This document shows, in pieces, positions 31,901-43,400 of a stretch of 52,736 bases of DNA. The translations under genes and the position numbers were made by a program. The notes under the pieces are model-generated. The model saw nothing but the letters and a program-made list of their open reading frames with translations, did no database searches and was not told the origin of the DNA. Position 1 is the first letter of the stretch, and each line of letters starts with the position of its first letter. The stretch is taken from assembly GCF_000150275.1 (NCBI RefSeq), contig NW_002060945.1:3959042-4011777 (forward strand). The letters are read 5' to 3'. The stretch is from Trichoplax adhaerens (lineage: Eukaryota > Placozoa > Uniplacotomia > Trichoplacea > Trichoplacidae).

Positions 31901-34412
31901 TATCTGTGCAACCTCTGTTGTCGGCATTTAAAGTATATCCAGATAAGCATTGACAACTATAACTTCCCTCTTCATTGATACATGTTTGACTACACTCATG
32001 TGTACCGTTGACGCATTCATCGAGATCAGTACATTTTAAGCCATCTCCAACATAACCGGTAGGGCAATCGCCACAACTGTAACCAGATTGTGGAGCAACA
32101 TTGTCAGTGCACGTGACATTTCCAAAGCAAGGCTGATCAGCACATGCATCAACGTCTTGAGTACAATGATCTCCAGTCCATGCTGGGTCACAAATGCATT
32201 CAACTTGATCGATATTATCGATGTTTACCATTTCTGCTGCATAATCGCAGACACCATTATTCGGACAGTAACACATGATAATTTGTGGTGACAGTTCACT
32301 TGTTGCTCCCTTAGAATCTGTAGCTACAAATTTAAATGAAATATTTTGATACGTCGATACGTTCCATGTAAATGTGTATGTTTGTGTATCGAATTGAGCC
32401 CCCTCCGGACGATTAACAACATCCACGGTGATAGTATCACCCTGGTTTTGATCAGTCACATTCAAAACCGTGACAAATGTTTCACCAAAAGTGACATTGT
32501 AACTTGTTAATCCAGATATCTGTGGCGGAAAATTTTCTAATTGGTTAGTGGTATCTTGGTAAACTTCAGATGTATCTTTACCATTGACGGCAGCGTTGAG
32601 ATTTAACGTTAAAGCGGCGTCGAACAAGCATTCGTTGTTGTTACCACATTGTGCAACAGCTTGATCATAAAATTCTGTATTATTACCAAATAAAGCCTGA
32701 ATATTCTCACTAAACACTGGTGTGAAACTGGGATCTGTGTAATTATTTGCTGTCAGTCCGGCTGGATACGTAAAGAGTGAATCAGTAAAGTTAATCTTCC
32801 ACGGCTGACCAAAACCACTATATATCTGCGACTCCGTAGAATTGATGTCTACATTGGTTCCATCTGGTCGTTGAAAGTCGTCGTTGACGTTATCATTCCA
32901 TGTGCCGAGTAGTCCAGAAGTTGATCCTTTAATCTCTTCAGGTCCGTTAAATGCTATCGTTAACATTTCTGTAAGCAAGGTAACCTCTACTGAAATGCCT
33001 GAAGAAAATATTGCTGCTATTGAAACATTAGATACTCTGGTAATATCAACATTGGTAAATTCACGCGTGTCATTTTCAGGGACACTATTCATAGTAAATG
33101 ATGTAGTTCTATTAACTAATATATCGATACCATCAAAGGTTGCATTAAGAGTAAATTGTACGATATCAGCACCAATTTCTGTAGTTGCAAAAGCAGAGAA
33201 AACTGTTGCTGCAGCAGACAAGGTTCCATTTCGAATAGCTCTCATAGTGCGTCCCTGTAAAACAAATGTGTTACCTATGGTTCGTAACAGTACATATTCT
33301 CCAAGTCCATTAAATGTATACTGTTTCCCATCTAATGTTTTAACGTGTGGATCACCCCAAAACCATGCCCTTCGAGGTGGTCTATATCCGGCACACCGAT
33401 TAATGGGTCTCTTTCTTGAGTATAAAGAACAGAAACTGGACCTGAGGCAGCAATCTGAATATGCCTGTCTACTACTATCTTGCAGTGTGCTATTCCTAAA
33501 AGTAAATGAGCTACCAAGAGGGTAAGTGGTGATTAATGAACCAAATGATCTCCTAAGAGATGAATAACAGCATCGTTGATAAACCCGTTCGCCGTTACTG
33601 GCTCTACGCGAAAATCTTGATCTAGCACAGAAAGTAAAGATACTAAATCTAAATCGTCTGTCACGAATGGCCTGGAATACAGAGCAAGGACAAGATCTTC
33701 TACGAAGTGCACGGAGATAGATTGATGACGACGGTTCATTAGCTAACCATGTTTGACAGCGATCGGCATAGTTGATACGAAAAACTGAGGGATCATCGAC
33801 TCGATACATCCATCGTCCTTTTCTACCATAATTACCTGTCATACCGTCAATGCGCAATAACTGTCTAGAGAATGAATCAGGTAATTCATATGTGTATCTT
33901 GATGTTCCGTTACTATAACCGGCGCGAGGTCTCGTATATCTATATCTTTGCCACCAGTTCATTCCTTTATCTTCATATATATATCCAGCAAATAAGTTAG
34001 CACCATTAGATGATAATACAAGTTGGAAAGTATTAGTTATACCATATTTTCCAGTAGTGGAAGATGGGAACGGAACAAGCTTGTACCACGTAACAGTAGT
34101 GACTAGCGTTGCAGTAAAATTGCTTGCAACATCCGGAAATAATCCATACTGATTTGAATTAGACGGATTATTGCTAATATAGCTCTGATACTGCATAACA
34201 TCATTAGTAGCATTTCTTAGAATTTCCGTTGTTGCATTTGAAGGACTAAACGAAGAATACTGACTGATGTAAACTTGAGACGTTTTATAAGATCGACTGT
34301 CTGCATCGGCAAAAAATGGTGCAATTATTGGTGCATATCTAGATGAATACAACGGTTTACTTGCTGTTCCGTAGTAAGGCCGGTCGAAGGATACAAATCC
34401 ATTCATTGAAAC
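28968..34412 (-). CDS. Terminal exon: NIDO-AMOP-VWD-EGF array-SEA-TM-tail
   Basis: Acceptor TTTGTCAG (phase 0), then 1814 codons without interruption. Approximate residues counted from the first Met: NIDO end 1-215 ([12 protein letters not shown]); AMOP 216-345 (RCQTW, CPCS, VYQRCCY); VWD 349-545 ([20 protein letters not shown]); a cadherin/Ig-like segment near 629-700 ([30 protein letters not shown]); about 19 EGF/EGF-Ca domains 705-1488; a SEA-like segment 1489-1590 ([15 protein letters not shown] to [15 protein letters not shown]); three EGF domains to about 1715; a membrane helix near 1719-1745 ([20 protein letters not shown]); and a tail of about 65 residues with KK/RPNR and acidic stretches. 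The SEA-like piece has no obvious G-SVVV cleavage motif. Calcium-binding D-x-D/N-E-C starts in most EGFs predict a stiff rod. It is the intact paralogue of 8963-13859. Confidence 0.92.
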   Translation of the reverse strand, partial: VSMNGFVSFDRPYYGTASKPLYSSRYAPIIAPFFADADSRSYKTSQVYISQYSSFSPSNATTEILRNATNDVMQYQSYISNNPSNSNQYGLFPDVASNFTATLVTTVTWYKLVPFPSSTTGKYGITNTFQLVLSSNGANLFAGYIYEDKGMNWWQRYRYTRPRAGYSNGTSRYTYELPDSFSRQLLRIDGMTGNYGRKGRWMYRVDDPSVFRINYADRCQTWLANEPSSSIYLRALRRRSCPCSVFQAIRDRRFRFSIFTFCARSRFSRRASNGERVYQRCCYSSLRRSFGSLITTYPLGSSFTFRNSTLQDSSRQAYSDCCLRSSFCSLYSRKRPINRCAGYRPPRRAWFWGDPHVKTLDGKQYTFNGLGEYVLLRTIGNTFVLQGRTMRAIRNGTLSAAATVFSAFATTEIGADIVQFTLNATFDGIDILVNRTTSFTMNSVPENDTREFTNVDITRVSNVSIAAIFSSGISVEVTLLTEMLTIAFNGPEEIKGSTSGLLGTWNDNVNDDFQRPDGTNVDINSTESQIYSGFGQPWKINFTDSLFTYPAGLTANNYTDPSFTPVFSENIQALFGNNTEFYDQAVAQCGNNNECLFDAALTLNLNAAVNGKDTSEVYQDTTNQLENFPPQISGLTSYNVTFGETFVTVLNVTDQNQGDTITVDVVNRPEGAQFDTQTYTFTWNVSTYQNISFKFVATDSKGATSELSPQIIMCYCPNNGVCDYAAEMVNIDNIDQVECICDPAWTGDHCTQDVDACADQPCFGNVTCTDNVAPQSGYSCGDCPTGYVGDGLKCTDLDECVNGTHECSQTCINEEGSYSCQCLSGYTLNADNRGCTDIDECSVGSHNCSGLATCINRPGLYECVCNAGYTGDGINCTDINECNLSNGNCNQTCSNTNGSYICSCNQGYELSNDQHACNDVDECIRFRPCDQVCVNTPGSYHCQCQTGFQLNNDGLSCNVTNPCDPGHNCSQICTNINELAVCSCTKGYKLANGSKTVCEDINECNISPPSCNQVCNNSNGSYACSCMNGYKYAADGWTCIDINECLNTNVCIPTANCVNMPGSYSCQCKTGYTGNGSVCTDINECTSNSHMCSSNADCTNNAGSYTCTCKTGYAGNGFTCQDIDECSTSNNCDANAMCTNTNGSYICQCMQGYTGNGGMCTDIDECSLGTHSCSLNANCTNSAGSYTCACNTGYSGTGFTCQDVNECLSSNQCSNNATCNNTNGSYTCQCKQGYSGDGRTCTDDNECSSGNHTCSTNAACANTAGSYTCTCKTGYSGNGFSCQDVDECESANKCDSNATCTNIEGSYTCQCRQGFTGNGFSCDEIDECLLKIDQCSSNATCVDTVGSYTCTCNSGYSGNGFICEDLDECANSSTCNSNAVCSNTPGSYTCTCRTGYIGNGITCQDIDECATNNNCSSNANCNNTAGSYTCSCKSGYSGDGLTCTSTVSCSGNTNCGSKATCVVYGSSYYCSCNAEYYSNSSQSETELQSDSHCQRGKIFSGSLTFAGTFNSDLNDPNSVAYTTLKDQVTTALTNTFNSSSATKESFERVVITGFRAGSIIAEYYTVFKQTLNINQNKLVSVVSNSNVTVNGQAVQNVTVEDFNECANPESNDCSDNQNCLNLPGTYTCNCKSGFTGSSCVDIDECATRDSCANNAICTNTQGYFNCTCLAGYYGNPYSTPGCFLQCNSDYCVNGGSCTIEKGKRKCKCASGYSGDRCTSPQGLIIGISVGSVGGVVLIIIIILAWTLYYKKNIRPNRVAKKDESQENLDHHFEQPMVRDKQSNKDIELNSLTETKPTPGPSGVVNKDFEAHASF

Positions 34413-37400
34413 CTGACAAATATTATGTCCTTAATGTTACTAAAAGAACAGCTACCAAAGAATTATAAGGAGTTTCAGTGGCCATACTGAAACTACTGTA
34501 GTTATTACTCTGAACTTTAACAACTGTATTTGCATAGTAAAAATATACTTGTAAAGAGTAGAGGATATTATTACGGCACTTACGTAGAGCTTACGATGAA
34601 ATTTGTTCATGAAGAATACGGGCGATCTTAAGTAGACTACAAAGGATGCATCATCTACACCTCCGAATGATTGATCACTTTGCAAATTTCCAAATGGATA
34701 GAGTCGCAATTCTATTTTCAAAGATATAAAACGTAAAAAATTGACGAAATTATCTTGGTATCAGACTATAAAATTCACAGTTAAATACTGTACCTTTACA
34801 ATTAAATCCATCTCCAATGAAACCTGGCTTGCAAGCACAGCTGTATGAGCCAACTGAATTTAGGCATATCGAGTTTACATCACACTTATGTATTCCAAGT
34901 CGGCATTCGTTTGCATCTTTAATTTAAAAAAATTTCGCTTTTATTTGCTCTGTAATCATTACATTTACTGTAGCTTATACTCTATCAACCAGCAAAAGCA
35001 TGGAACAAGTAAACCATAATTTTTCGCTTATATAAGATCCGTACTAAAGTATTTGCAAAAATACAGTTTGTGATAGCGATACTCCTATGTTTCTACTGGA
35101 TCCATAGTAAAATATTTACGATTTTATTACTCTACTACGATTGCAGATGCAAAATACTAACGCTGTTGTACCTTTAGTTCGCTTTCTAGCAATCATAACA
35201 TTTTTGATAAATCTAGTCTGTCTTGTATAACAACGTATACCTAAGTTACAAGTAAGATCTAGCAGTCATTGTCGATAGTTACCGATACAAATAGTGCCAT
35301 TTCCAGTGTATCCCAAATTGCAAATGCATTTATAAGAGCCGTATGTGTTAACGCATCTTGCATTATTATTACATCCAGTTACATTAGTTGCGCATTCATT
35401 AATATCTATGGAATCCAATGAGTGAAATTATAGCTTTAATAACTTATTCAAAATGAGTAATTTATAAAGTATTGAATAATACCTGAGCATTGAAATCCAT
35501 TTCCAGTAAAACCCGAATTACATACACAATAATATGACGAATTAGTATTCACACATTGAGCCTGAGCATGACAACGATGACTTCCAATAACACATTCGTT
35601 GATGTCTTAATCAATAAAACGAATAAGCAATAAAGATTAATATAAATACATACCGGACATGGAATAAATTCTTTTAGAATTAATCATTTTATTGTAAAAC
35701 TGAATCAGTACCCGGAGTCGTAGTTGTAACATAGTTTGGAGTCGTAGGTCTTGCAGATGAAACCGTAAGGATTGTCGTTGCTGTGGGCGATGCACTTATA
35801 GTCGCCGATGCAGATATGGAAACGGTTCCAGATATTGAGTCTGTAAGCGAAGAGCTAAGGCTGGTAAACGAACGAGAACTTACGCGTGATAGCGATAAAC
35901 TGTTTGAAGTTTGATAAATACTCCCCGAAATCGAAGACGAGAAGATAGCCGATGATAAATCACTGGAAGTTCGATATACACTACGCGATATCGAAGATGA
36001 GAAGACATTGCTTAGTGTTGGTGAAACAGAGGATAAATCGCTGGAAGTTCGATATACACTACGCGATATCGAAGACGAGACGACATTGCTTAGTGTTGGT
36101 AAAACAGAGGATAAATCGCTGGAAGTTCGATACACACTACGCGATATCGAAGACGAGACGACATTGCTTAGTGTTAGTGAAACAGAGGATAAATCACTGG
36201 AAGTTCGATATACACTTCCCGATATTGAAGAAAAGACACTTGTCAGGGTTCTCGAAACAGAAAACATTCCGTTGGAAGTTTCATACGCGCTTCTCGATGT
36301 TGAAGAGAAAGAGAAGTTGGTACTGCTGTACGATGTACTACTCGATAATGATGTATATGGGAAATTGGTTGATAACCTTGAAATAGAACTGCTAATAGAT
36401 GCTAGTAAAGTCGTGTACGAGGCAAATGTTGTAAACATGCTACTAGATCGCGTGGAAGAAATATAATTGCTTGCTGTTCCTGATAATAGTGATGTTGATG
36501 TTGACATATGAGTAGCGCTGATGCTATGTGTAGCATTTGTTCCATCTAATCATAAGAAAAAAAGTTATGCATTTGAAATATTCAATTTTACGATCTATTC
36601 TTAGATATCAGCATCGATATAGGTTACACTGATCAGTATTACATTATATTAAGCGTGTAAATATAATAAAAACTTACTGCGACACATAACTCCAACCCAA
36701 CTATATCTTCCACAATCCGGAGTTTGAATCCAGCTGCTATTATGAAAGCATTGATCTAAACTGTTGCCTGTACTATTACAAACAATACCACTAAGCCATG
36801 TATGCGTAAACCCATTAGTGCCAAAGTGGCCACAACAATAATATGTAGAAGCTCCTCCTGTAAATCCAAGCTGACGGCAGACTACATTAGCCTCATTAAA
36901 GCCAAAATATTTATTACAAACTGCACCCCATGACCCATTATGATAAATTTCGACATTTCCCTTATTGCTCTGATAACCATTTACAAGCCTTAAAGTTCCT
37001 TCTGCAACAGGACCTATTTGCAATCAAGTATTTTTATAATATGAGCGTATGATCCTATTGTGTACAGTCGTACTTAAATCGCTTTTCGTTTTTTTAGCAA
37101 TGCTATCAGATGTAGTTTTCAACATTTAAATAGATGTTTGGAAATATTTCCTTGTGACTACAGGTGTATCCGTGATAAAATGTTATCACTACTGATAAAA
37201 AACATGTATGAATTAAATTGCTGGCTGAATTACATTATTTCAAGTACTTTGCTCGGCCGAGCAAGACATGTTTGAGGCATCTACTAGAGACTAACTAAAT
37301 GCAGTATTTAGTAAAACATTCTAGAGATCTTCTTTTCGAGGGATAGAAATTATACATGCATATAACAGCGAATGAGTACAAAGCATATTCTGAACTGTAA

Positions 37401-40400
37401 ACATAAGATATTTTATAGTTGATGTAAGTATAACACCAAAAACCTCCAATATTATAATGTTCGAGTTTTTAAATTAATTTAATGCAATTTTTACAATGTA
37501 AATTTATCTATCTACTAATAGAATAAAATGCTTAAATCGCGAACTTAAAAGATTAAAATTAAAACTATAACACTAATGTATATCGAGCATGGAATCAGCA
37601 AAATAGAACTATTTTTAAAACTTATTTTCTTGCTCATACCTTGTCTACAATTATTTCCGTACCAGCCGTTAGGACAGAGACAAACATAACTTCGAAGTTT
37701 ATCAATACAAGTGGCATTTGGTGCGCACGGATTAGACAGACATTCATTCGTTTCTATCGCAATAAGTTCAGGGTAAATATTTAGTCAAAAAATGAACAAA
37801 ATCATTCACGATGACAAAAATAGTTTATGGTACATGCGCCTATTAAAATGTTACCGATGCTTTTACCTTGGTCACATTGCGCTCCAGACCATCCACTGTA
37901 ACATGAACAATTATATGATGAATTACTAGTTGCAGTACAGCTACCACGAACGCACGGATATGAAGCACAAGGCCCGGCTATAGTTAAATTTAAAATGTTC
38001 GATAAGTTATTTAGAGTACCAGTATATTTCAATATAAACAAATATAGTCTCTAAGGCGATATTGACTAACTTCATAGCGATATTATATCATAGTCTACTA
38101 TAGCAATTTTATGATAAATTTCAATACAAACTTTATTCGGCTATACTGGTGCTGGATTATGTATCGCATAATAAGGCTATCATTATATATTAATACTACT
38201 GGTAATATTGAAATTTACAGCATTTATTTCCTTTCATAAACTATTACCGTACTTGAAATTGAATTACTTACAAATACATTGAACACCAGCGTGATTATAT
38301 CTGCTGCAATAGCTTCCAGTGGTAACATTAGAATACGGACAATTATCTATGAAGGTTTCCGTGCCTGTACAATTAACCATTTCCTTTAAAATTGGACCGT
38401 TAAAATATCCGTAGCCTGAACAACAACCAGCACCACTGGTATTATCGAATCCCAATTGGCGGCAAACAACCATAGCGTCACTGATATCCCAGTAGTTATC
38501 GCATATAAATCCCCATAGACCATTCTGATAGACCTGAACAGTGCCGTAAGTTGAGCTGCCTCCGACAAGACGTACTTGCCCATTCTGAGCTATACCTATC
38601 ATAAAATGATGGTATCAATTAATATCAAACGGTCATGCAATAAACAATGCCAACTCTGGTTGTACTGTAGATATTTTAGTAAAAATTTTTTAATACTGTT
38701 AAGATGTAACTCTCTCATCTAATGATATTTCATCAATTACAACGCGAAATAAAACTTGCTGAAATACTCGAATTTACTGCATAATTTAAAGAGAAAATTC
38801 CATTGAACTACCTAAGCCTATACCTTCAAATAAATTTACTTGAAGTAATATATGCAAATCATGATAATTAGTAAATAATTACAAAAAATGTATATTACAT
38901 TTTAAACGCTAATAAAATATAACAACATGACTATAATTAATTGATAATACAAGAATTTAAAATAGTTTCCCAAAATCTTAATGAGAACAGTACTAAATAA
39001 GGTCAACATTGAATTCTTTTCTTATTATTCGTAAATTCCTACCTTCTCGACAATAATTTCCATAGTAACCTTGTGGACATCGGCATGAATAAGATAAGTG
39101 AGCATCAACACAAGTTGCATTGGCAGGGCAAGGATTAGATGCACATTCATTGGTTTCTAGTAGGAAATAAATTTAATAGTAGTTTGTGTTTGAAATACCA
39201 TAAAATTCTAATTTTACAAATAGAAAATTTCTATGACAAATAGACTGGAAAAAGTATACATCCTGAGTTAAAAATAGATCAAAACGTAATTGTCAGTAAA
39301 CATGATGCAATTTATCGCAGATATGCATTTTTCAAATCACTCAAATAAAGAATCCGTTAAACATTTCAAAGATTAAACTGAAAAAAAAAACTACAAGGAT
39401 ATCATACCAATGTCACACTGCTGGCCAGTCCATCCAGAGTTACAACTGCAGTTATACCCACTAGTTGAGCTATTAGCATAACATGTACCATGAACACAAG
39501 GGTGAGATCCGCAAGCTCCAACTGAAACAATGAAAAATTCTTACTTATCGAATTATAACAGTACCTTGACATAGTAAGAACAATATCTTTAAGAACATCG
39601 AATATTTTATAATGTAATATAGTATACGTGTATACTCAAATTCAATAAAATTTATTTACATCACAGTAGTAATAATAGTACTTTTATTTAGAATAAGCCT
39701 AAAATTACATGTATATAAGATACTCGTAATATTCGCCTTTTGAAAATTTACCATATATGTGAGGTATCAGAATCTAATTTTTATCAGGGATTTTATTTAT
39801 AGCGAGACTCAGAAATATTGTATTCACTTTTCATCCAGTAACCTTGAACGAAACAGTAGCTATTAACTTAATATTAAGCTATCACTGACCTATGCAACGA
39901 AGACCAATATCACCATAACTTTGGGAACATTGAGGAGTATTACCCCATCCACTATGAGAACACTGTGACAATGAGGTTTCGCTACCGGTGCAATTAACGT
40001 CTTTAAGCCAATAGGAACTATTTGTATAACCATAGTAACCACAACAAAACCATGATCCACTAACATTAGTGTATCCTAATTGTCTGCAAGCCACCAAAGC
40101 AGACTGAATGCTAAATCCCTGGGTACAGATAGGACCCCATCTGTTGTTATGATAGATTTCTAAACGACCCTCATTTGGTACCGGACCGTTATCTAATCGT
40201 ATAAGCCATAAGCTATTCGCGTCTAACATCAAAAATTATTACGAAGTTTAGCATAAAAACAAAGTGGTGGACTAAACAAATCGCTTCAGATATCAAAGTT
40301 AGGATATCGCAACTTGCAATATAAACTGATATACTTGTGTAATATATTCGTACATTTATATTTATGCTATAGTAATCACATTACTATACTGAAATAAAAT

Positions 40401-43400
40401 TGAAAGGATTCTCAATTTCAATACTTAATAAGATATGGTCTAAAGTCTTACAGTAAAAGGATTAAACTACTGACAGATGGCTGTCTTATAAACAAAATTT
40501 GTTTTGAAATGAATTATAATATATGTTTATATATCATAAACCTTCTACCTGTTTCGCACATAGATCCTGTATAACCAATCGGACATTGGCAATTGTAACT
40601 GCCAATGCCATCATAACAAGTTGCATTATTTGGGCACGGTGATGAAAGGCATTCATTTATATCTAAGTGTGCGATAAAATTTGTTACGATCAAACAAAAA
40701 TGAAGCGTGATATGAAGTCATCTAAAATTATGAAATTTATTTCTACGACATAATAATAACACGAATCGAAAAACTTTCAAACTTAGTTGAAGTTTGAAAT
40801 TTCTTATAAAATTTAAACTTGAATAGTGTTCTCTAGTCTGCATATCGTCTATTTTAATACAATAGATTACAAAAAAAGCATCATACTTACTCAGTCTACA
40901 TGATGAATTAATGTAACTGTAGCCAGACGGACACTGGCAATCGTATCTACCAATTCTGTCGATACAAGTAGCGTTGCTTCCACATGGTGATGAATTACAT
41001 TCATTGATATCTATTTAATAGAAGTACGCGCATATCTAATTAATATTTACTGTATACTAATTAATCTCAAGGCTAATAGTCTATTACAATCTAAAACTTT
41101 AATAAAGAACTACTGTACTGTTACTACTGTATGTATTAATAATGGCTACTTGTAAACTAACTAACTAACATCGTACATTCCATTTATACTTTAAATTGAT
41201 AACAGTAAAGAAGTTCATAAATTAATTCTAAACTACTATTACTTGTGTAATTGATATTGCTTACTTGTTTGACACCTATTGCCAGTAAATCCATAAGAAC
41301 ACGAACAACTATATCCATGAATTCCAGCAAAACAAGTAGCACCATTTGAACACGGATTCGGTAAACAACTATTACTAGCATCTAAATATAGCATAAATTA
41401 ATATTAGTATACGAGTATAAATAAGATACAAAACATAGTTTTACGCGTATTCAGCTTAGCACGTAAATTTGGATAATTATTTAATGTTATTATGAAAAAA
41501 GTTTTACTGACTTTGTTGGCAATACGAATTATTGTAGATGTAGCCTGGTGGACAATAACAATCGTATCTACCGATACCATCAATGCAGGTAGAATTGTTC
41601 AAGCATGGAGAGGAACTACATTCATTAACATCTGTTATAGAATAAATCAAATAAAATCAATCCATACATTCTTTTCTATTATTTAAAACTCATAAAAGCT
41701 AAGATATCAATCTGTTTCAAAGCTATGAAATCATGCACGACTACAGCATAATGAAAGTAAAATAATGTGGCTATGAGTGAAGTATGTTGTAATTGTAGTA
41801 GTTATTACTTACTTATCTGACAAATATTGCCAGTAAATCCATGAGGACATGAACAATTATATCCACTCTGGGTTCCTTGTGAGCAAGTACCGCCATTTAA
41901 GCAAGGACTTGGCGAGCAACTATTGTTTAAAGCTGTAATATTTAACAGTTATTGACAATCACAATTAGTAATACAAATTATATAGAGGTAAAATCAAATT
42001 GCTATGACAAACTATGTATAATAGAATTCTGTTTTGTTATGTGTTCTATCCTATCTTACAATCGTTGCTAAGAAAGATATACCAAAGTACAATCGTACAG
42101 TACAGTGTATGAAGTAGTTATAGTTTGGTGATACTGTATCACACATACAGTGTAGCCATAGACGTATTTTACGAACTTACACCCGAGACCACTAAAAGGA
42201 AAGAAAGAGGGACGTAAAGCGGCTACCAGTGAAAATTAACATGGAGGTCTATCATTCTTTAGGCCATTCTGCTATAGCTATGCCACTAGCTCATGTATAA
42301 CCATCTAGTGTGCTTACTGTAGTACTTATGTCTGATTTCTAAGTATGAAAATAGACAGTACGTACACACTACGGTATACTAGACTGTTAGCTCAGCTATT
42401 ATAGTCTAATACTGTACGCTAGACCACCTACCCCAGGCAACATTAACCAGTTCAATTAAAGACAGAGAAAAGAACGCACTAAGCACTTCTTCTTATTGCG
42501 TCTTATTAACTTAATAGTAATTATATTTATATTACTAGGGTAAGCTCGGTGCTGCAAGGTACGTTTCGTATATGGTAACGGAAAGTAACTTTCCTGAAGA
42601 AACCAATTTTTGATAACTTTATTCCGCGATTGACGACAACTTTAACGTATTTGACCGATCACGGCAAAACGGAGTGGAACGGAAAACTATTGCACAATCT
42701 GCATACAGTGTAGATGCTCCTCGTTGACTTTAAAACGGCGAGAGAACTTGAATAAAAAAAGTTGTAACCTCTAAACTACTCAACTCTATACTGTAGTAAA
42801 GCACTATCACCTGTCGTTGCTATTTTGTTTGTGCATGCTTAGTGCCTGATATTGCTTAAATATACTAAATTTTTATGTTCAGTTATTTGTGATATGCATA
42901 CAGGTAATGGACAATTGGACATTAGATATTAAACGTTTTATGAGAAAAAGTAAAGCACATTACTTTAAAATTTGGGGGGATAATACTCGACTACGCGGAT
43001 TGTGTACACAAATGCCATATATTGTAGATATTTTTATGTTCAGTAATAGATTTAAACGTTTTGTGTATAATGCACGGCTACACCTGCTTTCGTGACTAGT
43101 AATCAGATAAAAGTGTGTGTATATAATATGCTCAGTCACAGAAATTGTGGATTAGTGATACAATTGTACGCAGTAAAGTAAAAAAAACAAGTTTGTACAA
43201 GTACACTTATACACTCAGTACTCGGTATTGTAAGTAGCTAGTCCAACAACACGTCTGTGTTTGTTAAGAACGTAATAAATCTAATGAACCATTGTGCGAA
43301 TATCAAGGTTTAATAGTTAAACTATTACTGTGTATTTTTGTAGTATTATCATATTTCGGAGTTGCAATGTAAGTAAATACTGTAACTTTATCATTATCTT

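Noticed and set aside
29240-32290. Regular spaced repeats resembling a CRISPR array
   Set aside because: The periodicity of about 120 bp is that of EGF domains in one open frame. Repeats are diverged and there are no unique spacers or cas genes.
32884-33525. Open frame of 213 codons on the plus strand
   Set aside because: Antisense shadow of the VWD and AMOP coding sequence of the giant gene.
35952-36466. Two plus-strand open frames with internal repeats
   Set aside because: Antisense of the 78-bp mucin repeat. The repeat length is a multiple of three, so all frames stay open.
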